A DNA stretch of 27,435 bases, from the NCBI GenBank assembly GCA_964560655.1, contig CAZLLR010000009.1:1-27435 (forward strand), in the 5' to 3' direction. This DNA comes from GCA-002772825 sp964560655. GTDB taxonomy: Bacteria > Patescibacteriota > Minisyncoccia > GCA-002772825. The position numbers and the translations under genes are program-made. Positions 22,617 through 27,435 of the stretch are shown piece by piece. The notes under the pieces were generated by a model. It ran no database searches. It was not told where the DNA came from and saw only the letters and a list, made by a program, of their open reading frames with translations. Numbering within the stretch: position 1 is the first letter of the stretch; each line of letters begins with the position of its first letter.

Positions 22617-23846
22617 CTATTTATTTAACAACAATTCTATAGCTTTTTCAAGTTGAGGGTCTTTTTCTGCCTCAAAGTCCTCTTTGGTAATCTTCACTTC
22701 TACATCTGGAGTAAGTCCTTCGTCTGAGATAGACAGACCGTTTGGAGTAAGCCATTTAGCGATCGTGATCTTAAGAGAAGTCTCAGTAGTAACAGGTATT
22801 ACTTCCTGCACAGACCCTTTACCAAAAGTTTTCTCCCCAACAAGTGTTGCTATACCATGCTCACTTAAAGCACCAGCCATAATCTCCGAGGCAGAAGCAC
22901 TCCCTTGGTCCACAAGAATGACAAAAGGGAGGTTGTCAAATATATCGTACCCCCTACTCTTATATAGTACGTCTTTTTTATCATCTCCAAAATGTTCACG
23001 AGCTACTACTTTGCCAGCAGGCAAAAACCAGCTTGAAATATCAACTGCCGCGTCAAGGAAGCCTCCAGGGTTACCTCTTAAGTCAAGGATCAGCTTATCA
23101 CTGTCAGATACTATAAACTCTCGAAGAGCTTCTCTAAAGGCATTAGTGGAGCCGGCAGAGAAATTATAAAGACTTATGATAAATATTCCATTTTCTTTTT
23201 TTTCAGTATCTATAGTTGGTATCTTTATGGTGTCTCTTATCACTTTAATCTCCAGCGGTTCTTCATTATCTTTTCTTATTACTGTGAGGAGGACAGGGCT
23301 TCCTATCTCCCCTCTTATCAACTCAACTGCGCTATCCAATGACATCTTTATAGTATTCGTATCATCTACCTTAATAATCTTATCCCCAGCCTTAATACCA
23401 GCCTTATAAGCTGGTGTCCCCTTAAGAGGTGCTATAACTGTCAGCATGTCGTCTCTCATCCCTATCTCTATCCCCACTCCACCAAATTGACCCTTAAGTT
23501 CGATATCAAAATTCTTACTCGCGCGAGGTGGGAAAAAGACTGAATAAGGATCATCTAGAGAAGCGACAAGTCCTTGGATAGCGCCCCACACTTTTTCTTG
23601 GTCGGTGACCTTGTTACCATTTATTGGGTATTTTTCTTCAACCATCTTCCATACATTCCAAAAAGGAGAGAAGTCTACTTCAGCTGGCTTACGATCCTCT
23701 TTGCCGTAGAGATTAGTGACCTTCTCAACTATCGGTCTATTAGAATAACCGAAGAATACCCCTCCGACAAACATGCTGAAAGAGATTAGTATTATAAAAA
23801 CAACTAAAATAATCTTTTTAATTTTTGATGTTCTTTTTTCCGTCAT
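22617..23846 (-). CDS. ctpA: S41 C-terminal processing protease (CtpA-like)
   Basis: 409-aa periplasmic or extracytoplasmic serine protease that cuts substrate C-termini. Signal anchor at 11-33, a PDZ domain (FGGVGIEIG, GTPAYKAGIKAGDKIIKVDD, 121-162), then the S41 core with ILDLRGNPGG (253-262), the catalytic S318 in DQGSASASEI and K343 in FGKGSVQ, 25 residues apart as in D1 protease. Length and order are normal. Transcribed away from rpmE from a promoter at 23856-23883 with almost no leader. Confidence 0.94.
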   Translation of the reverse strand: MTEKRTSKIKKIILVVFIILISFSMFVGGVFFGYSNRPIVEKVTNLYGKEDRKPAEVDFSPFWNVWKMVEEKYPINGNKVTDQEKVWGAIQGLVASLDDPYSVFFPPRASKNFDIELKGQFGGVGIEIGMRDDMLTVIAPLKGTPAYKAGIKAGDKIIKVDDTNTIKMSLDSAVELIRGEIGSPVLLTVIRKDNEEPLEIKVIRDTIKIPTIDTEKKENGIFIISLYNFSAGSTNAFREALREFIVSDSDKLILDLRGNPGGFLDAAVDISSWFLPAGKVVAREHFGDDKKDVLYKSRGYDIFDNLPFVILVDQGSASASEIMAGALSEHGIATLVGEKTFGKGSVQEVIPVTTETSLKITIAKWLTPNGLSISDEGLTPDVEVKITKEDFEAEKDPQLEKAIELLLNK

Positions 23847-23855
23847 TATTAATCT

Positions 23856-23883
23856 ATTATCGCAGAAAAAAACTATAAGTCAA
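23856..23883 (-). promoter_or_regulatory. Promoter of ctpA
   Basis: TTGACT (23878-23883), 16-nt spacer, GATAAT (23856-23861) preceded by TGC. The ATG at 23846 starts 10 nt after the -10, leaving about 3 nt of leader. It is divergent from the rpmE promoter. Confidence 0.6.
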
Positions 23884-23898
23884 AAGCAAAACTACGTC

Positions 23899-23927
23899 TT
23901 GCTTTTTTAAGCCTTTTTTGATAATAT
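23899..23927 (+). promoter_or_regulatory. Promoter of rpmE
   Basis: TTGCTT (23899-23904), 17-nt spacer, TAATAT (23922-23927), with an overlapping TATATT (23925-23930) as alternative. The ATG at 23937 is 7-10 nt downstream, so the mRNA would be leaderless or nearly so. Confidence 0.55.
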
Positions 23928-23936
23928 ATTTTGACA

Positions 23937-24218
23937 ATGAAAAAAGATATACATCCAGAATTTTACACTGACGCAGTTATAAAATGTGTTTGTGGCAATA
24001 CTATAAAAGCCGGTTCTACGAAAAAAGACCTAGAGGTGGAAATTTGTAGTGCCTGTCACCCCTTCTTCACAGGAAAAGAGAAACTTATAGACTCTACAGG
24101 AAGAGTTGAGAAGTTCCGCGCAAGGATGGAATCATCTAAACTAAAACTAGAAAAAACAAAAAAATCTCAGTCTAAAGAAGCTAACGTAAAAAAGGAGGTC
24201 AAAAAAGACGCAAAATAA
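23937..24218 (+). CDS. rpmE: 50S ribosomal protein bL31, zinc-binding form
   Basis: 93 aa. KKDIHPEFYTDAVIKCVCGN, then EICSACHPFFTGKEKLIDSTGRVEKF give the two Cys pairs of the C+ form and the full family signature, followed by a Lys-rich tail of about 25 residues that is longer than usual. ATG at 23937 is chosen over an in-frame TTG at 23931 because it fits the promoter. Next on the strand is prfA, 66 nt downstream; rpmE-prfA linkage is common in bacteria. Confidence 0.95.
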   Translation: MKKDIHPEFYTDAVIKCVCGNTIKAGSTKKDLEVEICSACHPFFTGKEKLIDSTGRVEKFRARMESSKLKLEKTKKSQSKEANVKKEVKKDAK

Positions 24219-24228
24219 CTAAAATTCT

Positions 24229-24273
24229 CTCTTTGCAAAATTAGGCCTTTTAGCCTAAGAAAAATACAAAGAG
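24229..24273 (+). promoter_or_regulatory. Two-tier hairpin covering the prfA ribosome site
   Basis: Outer stem CTCTTTG/CAAAGAG (24229-24235 with 24267-24273) and inner stem TTAGGC/GCCTAA (24241-24246 with 24253-24258). The outer 3' strand overlaps GAGG (24271-24274), the Shine-Dalgarno 10 nt before the prfA ATG. The inner stem lacks a T-run, so it is a poor terminator. Confidence 0.5.
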
Positions 24274-24284
24274 GATATTACCCT

Positions 24285-25241
24285 ATGATACCAAAAGAAC
24301 TAGAAGACCATAAAACAAAATATCTCCAAGAAGAATATCTAAATATTGAAAAAAAGATAAAAGAGCTTGAAAATATGGCTCTCTCTAATCCTGAGATGAA
24401 AGCACTAAGTGAAGAAGAAATTACTTCTCTCTCTCTGAAAAAAGACGACTTGATAAATCAAGCGAAAGTAATCCTTGAGGTAAAGACCCCTCAAGAAGCA
24501 GAAGGTTCTAAGTCGATTATACTTGAAGTACGTGCCGGCACTGGTGGTGATGAAGCATCCCTCTTCGCGTTTAATCTATCTGAAATGTATGAAAGATATG
24601 CTGAGAAAAATAACTGGAAAATGATAAAGCTCGATGAGTCAAAAAGTTCTTCTGGTGGATATAAAGAAGCAGTATTTGAGGTTAAGGGGGCAGATGTCTA
24701 TAAAAAATTAAGATTTGAATCAGGGGTTCATCGTGTACAAAGGGTGCCAACAACAGAAAAATCGGGTAGAGTACACACTTCCACCGCTTCTGTTGCAGTA
24801 ATGCCTCTTAGGACCAAGAGCGCCTCTATAGATATAAAGTCCGATGACCTTGATATAACATTCGCTCGCTCAGGTGGAGCAGGAGGACAAAATGTAAATA
24901 AAGTTGAAACAGCTGTTCGCATAGTCCACAAACCAAGCGGACTTATGGTGCATTGCACCAGTGAGAGAAGCCAATTAAAGAATAAAGAGAAAGCTATGAG
25001 CCTACTTGTCAGTAGGCTTGAAGATGAAAAAAAGAAAAAAGAAGATAAGGAATTAGCAAGTGAAAGGAAAGATCAGATAGGTACGGGAGATAGATCAGAA
25101 AAGATTAGGACATATAATTTTCTTCAAGATAGGATAACTGACCACCGTATAAAAAAGTCTTGGAGCAACATTGAGAATATTCTTAAAGGAGAACTTGACC
25201 CTATAATAAATAGCTTACTGGAGGAAGAAAAATCCCTTTAA
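24285..25241 (+). CDS. prfA: Peptide chain release factor 1, short form
   Basis: RF1 ends translation at UAA and UAG. The 318-aa protein has the catalytic GGQ (200-202) in RSGGAGGQNVNKVET and the PxT codon-reading motif as P155-T-T157 in HRVQRVPTTEKSGRVHTS, which makes it RF1 rather than RF2 (SPF). It is about 40 residues shorter than E. coli RF1, with the loss in N-terminal domain 1. GAGG at 24271 is 10 nt before the ATG. The 3' end converges on the lytic transglycosylase gene with 8 nt between. Confidence 0.95.
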   Translation: MIPKELEDHKTKYLQEEYLNIEKKIKELENMALSNPEMKALSEEEITSLSLKKDDLINQAKVILEVKTPQEAEGSKSIILEVRAGTGGDEASLFAFNLSEMYERYAEKNNWKMIKLDESKSSSGGYKEAVFEVKGADVYKKLRFESGVHRVQRVPTTEKSGRVHTSTASVAVMPLRTKSASIDIKSDDLDITFARSGGAGGQNVNKVETAVRIVHKPSGLMVHCTSERSQLKNKEKAMSLLVSRLEDEKKKKEDKELASERKDQIGTGDRSEKIRTYNFLQDRITDHRIKKSWSNIENILKGELDPIINSLLEEEKSL

Positions 25242-25249
25242 TACAAAAC

Positions 25250-26587
25250 TTATAAACCTAGTATATCTATCTGGCTCTGGTATTTGGCTGAAATCTCCAT
25301 TACATCATCTCCGTAGAAAGCGTAAGCCGATTTTTTCCAATTACCTCCAGCTAAATACCTAAGAGCAGCTCGGCGTTCAGCTTTGTACCCACCAGCAGCG
25401 GCTCCATTATCCTTTAGAAGCAGACCTGAGGCCATAAAGGCATCTTCCGGGTCCCACGGACTTGGCGGATTATGGCCAGTCTTCTTTGCAACCAAATCCT
25501 TGTATAAAATCCAAGTTGAAGGCATAAACTGAGCTGGCCCCATAGCCCCTCCACACCCATAGTAAGGAGCTTTAGAAACCGGTAAAATATCAGGATTAAG
25601 ACCGAGTTCACTCGTTATCGTCAAAAAAGCGGTCTTTTGTTTCTCTGCCGATGTCTTATACCCTATTCTCTTATAACACTCATATAAATCGTCTTTCCAG
25701 TTACCAGAACCAAGGTTAGATCCTAGGTTTGACTCTTCTGTTATTATGCCTAAAAGAAATGCTGGCCTGACACCCGTCTTGGAGAAAACGTGATTCGCGT
25801 AAGCAAGAGCCTTTTCAAAAGGGATAGCATCAGAACCCCTCAACACAAACAAGGCACTCTTTATCTGAGCCGCGCTCTTTTGTTTATCTTTAAGGATTTC
25901 TTGATATTTTTTCTCTTCACCCTTAGTGACTTTTAAGATTTGCTCCTTTTCTCTCTTGTATCCCCTATTCTTTTTTTCTTGGAGCTCTTGTATAGACTTA
26001 AGTTCATATTGTTCTGTCCTTGTCGCGACAAGCTCTTCTTTCTCCTCTTGAGTTCTCGTAACATCAGTCCTTAAATTATCAAAAGAAGTTTGGACAGCTT
26101 CTTCTATAAAGCCAAAAGTATCCAAGTCGTTGAAGAAGTCCGACATACTTTCATAACCTAAAACAACCTCAATAAGCGAAGTTGAGTCAATTTCATTAGT
26201 TCTTCTAAGGAGCTCGGCTAAAGATTCTTTTTCCCTGTCTATCTTTGAAGATAGTGTGCCTATAGTCCCCTCTTTTCCTTTTATGGAATTACCTAATTTT
26301 TTTATCGCCAAATTTCTAGCCTTGATTTCAAGCCGCGATTTCTCTATCTTACTTTCAAAAATAGCAATATCTCTTTCAAGTGTTGTAGACTCTCTTTGTT
26401 TGCTTTGGATTATAGTGTTTTGAGCTTCAATTTGTTTTTCTATATCAGCAAGTTCTGCTTCAAGTTCTGCCCTTTTCTGGATAATAACATTCGGATCCAA
26501 AACTTCAGCAAGCGAGAAATCTGCTCCCGAAAAAAAGACTGCTATAGACAAAAAAATAGAGAGAAAAATTAAAAATATTTTTAACAT
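25250..26587 (-). CDS. Coiled-coil lytic transglycosylase (SLT/MltB-like)
   Basis: 445 aa. Signal peptide (1-27, hydrophobic IFLIFLSIFLSIAVFFSGA), a long coiled coil (about 32-245) like those of EnvC/PcsB/CwlO amidase partners, then a transglycosylase domain (about 255-445). The latter shows FLLGIITEESNLGSNLGSG with the probable catalytic Glu, YGCGGAMGPAQFMPSTW, and PWDPEDAFMASGLLLKDNG, all typical of MltB/SLT domains. It probably cleaves peptidoglycan under control of the coiled coil during division or remodelling. Gene lies 27 nt after rplY on the same strand; a short 7-bp stem (26596-26612) lies between them. Confidence 0.88.
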   Translation of the reverse strand: MLKIFLIFLSIFLSIAVFFSGADFSLAEVLDPNVIIQKRAELEAELADIEKQIEAQNTIIQSKQRESTTLERDIAIFESKIEKSRLEIKARNLAIKKLGNSIKGKEGTIGTLSSKIDREKESLAELLRRTNEIDSTSLIEVVLGYESMSDFFNDLDTFGFIEEAVQTSFDNLRTDVTRTQEEKEELVATRTEQYELKSIQELQEKKNRGYKREKEQILKVTKGEEKKYQEILKDKQKSAAQIKSALFVLRGSDAIPFEKALAYANHVFSKTGVRPAFLLGIITEESNLGSNLGSGNWKDDLYECYKRIGYKTSAEKQKTAFLTITSELGLNPDILPVSKAPYYGCGGAMGPAQFMPSTWILYKDLVAKKTGHNPPSPWDPEDAFMASGLLLKDNGAAAGGYKAERRAALRYLAGGNWKKSAYAFYGDDVMEISAKYQSQIDILGL

Positions 26588-26614
26588 AAATGAGCTTCGT
26601 TTTTTAAACGAATA

Positions 26615-27268
26615 TTATTTCTGTTCTTCTTTTATCTCTTCTTCTTCTTTCTTTCCTTTCTTTTCTACTTCAATATTTTCTATCGTCTTTTCTTCATCTT
26701 CTACCTCTTTTTCTTCTTTAGGAGCTTCAACGATAATAATAACCTCATCTTCCTTAGTTATCAGCTTAACATTATCAGGTAATGTAATTTGTGAAGCATT
26801 AATATTATCACCTAAGTTTATAAGAGAAGACAAGTCAACTTCTAAACCATGAGGAAGACTATCAGGAAGAGATTCAACCTCAATCTCATGCCTCACTTTC
26901 ACAAGCATCCCTCCTAATCCTTTTACAGCAGGAGAAGTACCTACAAAATCAAGAGGTATCATAGCTTCGATAGGTTTATCCATCAGAGCCGCATAAAAAT
27001 CAACATGGATGGGCTCCCTAGATATAGGATTGAATGCTATATCTTGAACAAGGACTTTGACTACCTTCCCATCAAGTTTTAGGTCGACAACAGTTGATTC
27101 TCCAGCTTCTTTAAAGACTTTCTTAAAATCCGCAAGAGGCACAGAGACAGAGGTAGATTTAACCTTAGGGCCATAGACATTAGCTGGAAGTAGTCCCCCA
27201 GACCTAACTTTGTCAAGCTTTTTTCTAAAAATATCGCGTTTTTCGGCGTTTAATTCTAATCTTATCAT
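26615..27268 (-). CDS. rplY: 50S ribosomal protein bL25, CTC/TL5 form
   Basis: 217 aa. N-domain binding 5S rRNA (MIRLELNAEKRDIFRKKLDKVRSGGLLPANVYGP in outline, then VLVQDIAFNPISREPIHVDFY), followed by the second beta domain of the CTC/TL5 type (IPLDFVGTSPAVKGLGGMLV, SLPDSLPHGLEVDLSSL) and a Glu/Lys-rich tail of about 40 residues. The ATG at 27268 lies exactly where transcription from a TATAAT box should begin. Confidence 0.95.
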   Translation of the reverse strand: MIRLELNAEKRDIFRKKLDKVRSGGLLPANVYGPKVKSTSVSVPLADFKKVFKEAGESTVVDLKLDGKVVKVLVQDIAFNPISREPIHVDFYAALMDKPIEAMIPLDFVGTSPAVKGLGGMLVKVRHEIEVESLPDSLPHGLEVDLSSLINLGDNINASQITLPDNVKLITKEDEVIIIVEAPKEEKEVEDEEKTIENIEVEKKGKKEEEEIKEEQK

Positions 27269-27274
27269 CCTCTT

Positions 27275-27302
27275 ATTATATATACTTAAACTTAAAAATC
27301 AA
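27275..27302 (-). promoter_or_regulatory. Leaderless promoter of rplY
   Basis: TTGATT (27297-27302), 16-nt spacer, perfect TATAAT (27275-27280), then six bases and ATG. The A of the start codon is at the +1 position expected 7 nt after the -10. Confidence 0.75.
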
Positions 27303-27343
27303 CCCCGTAAAAGTGGCCATCCTGTCTTCCTTTTACCCCCCAC

Positions 27344-27376
27344 CAACGGCTACCGAGATAATCTCGGTAGCCGTTG
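27344..27376. repeat. 33-nt palindrome, second copy
   Basis: CAACGGCTACCGAGAT, centre A, and the reverse complement. Identical in arms to 22022-22054 but with A rather than T at the centre, i.e. the same element in opposite orientation. Neither side has a U-run, so terminator function is doubtful here. The rest of 27303-27435 shows no gene. Confidence 0.8.
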
Positions 27377-27435
27377 AAGTATAATTAAATAGTTCAGAAA
27401 CTTGATTTCCGAAAACTGTCCCTTGCTGTACAAGC

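Overview
The window reads as a chromosomal piece of a Candidate Phyla Radiation (Patescibacteria) genome, most likely Parcubacteria-like. This is inferred from gene content, not from a search. It is AT-rich and tightly packed, with shortened housekeeping proteins (release factor 1 of 318 aa, EF-Ts of 194 aa, AlaRS with no visible C-Ala domain), a CPR-style surface protein with W-rich 'GWI-F/L' domains, a sigma-region-4/HARE-HTH fusion and a stand-alone DUF8128-like protein. bL9 and a CTC-type bL25 are present; bL9 is reported missing from several other CPR groups. TGA is used as a stop (the DUF8128-like gene ends in TGA overlapping the mltG start), so the UGA-to-Gly code of Gracilibacteria/Absconditabacteria does not apply. 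Two runs of exactly 100 N (3785-3884 and 20644-20743) are scaffold gaps that interrupt alaS and a surface-protein gene.

Layout. 1-817: 5' part of an alpha/beta hydrolase. 951-2904: a compact minus-strand locus with its own strong promoter, a 54-aa peptide gene, a 17-bp hairpin, a DUF6624-like gene and an MvdD/graspetide-type ATP-grasp ligase, closed by a hairpin. This is the best candidate for an undescribed system (a putative RiPP operon). 2941-6726: structured intergenic DNA, plsC-like acyltransferase, alaS (gapped) and mnmA. 6771-7483: a RAYT-type Y1 transposase with three copies of a 23-bp palindrome, one inside its own coding sequence. 7487-15181: DnaQ-like exonuclease, then mltG, the DUF8128-like gene, the sigma4-HARE regulator, leuS and an M29 aminopeptidase. 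15199-17046: iscU-like and iscS-like genes, which could supply sulfur to MnmA. 17181-17764: tRNA-Thr(UGU) with two tandem 175-bp units carrying copies of its 3' end on one side and a copy of its 5' end on the other. 17779-21625: membrane protein, tsf, rpsB, surface protein and two small membrane proteins. 21718-27268: rpmA, rplI, ctpA, rpmE, prfA, a coiled-coil/lytic transglycosylase and rplY.

Themes. Translation (alaS, leuS, mnmA, tRNA-Thr, five ribosomal proteins, tsf, prfA) and envelope work (mltG, lytic transglycosylase, ctpA, plsC, surface protein) dominate. Several housekeeping genes have sigma70-like promoters with 16-17-bp spacers whose -10 box lies 6-10 nt before the ATG, suggesting leaderless mRNAs. 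The 54-aa peptide gene instead has a consensus promoter, a roughly 50-nt leader and a near-perfect Shine-Dalgarno sequence. Intergenic DNA is rich in palindromes: a family of AACGGCT-based hairpins, an ~72-bp fold-back repeat and the RAYT palindrome.
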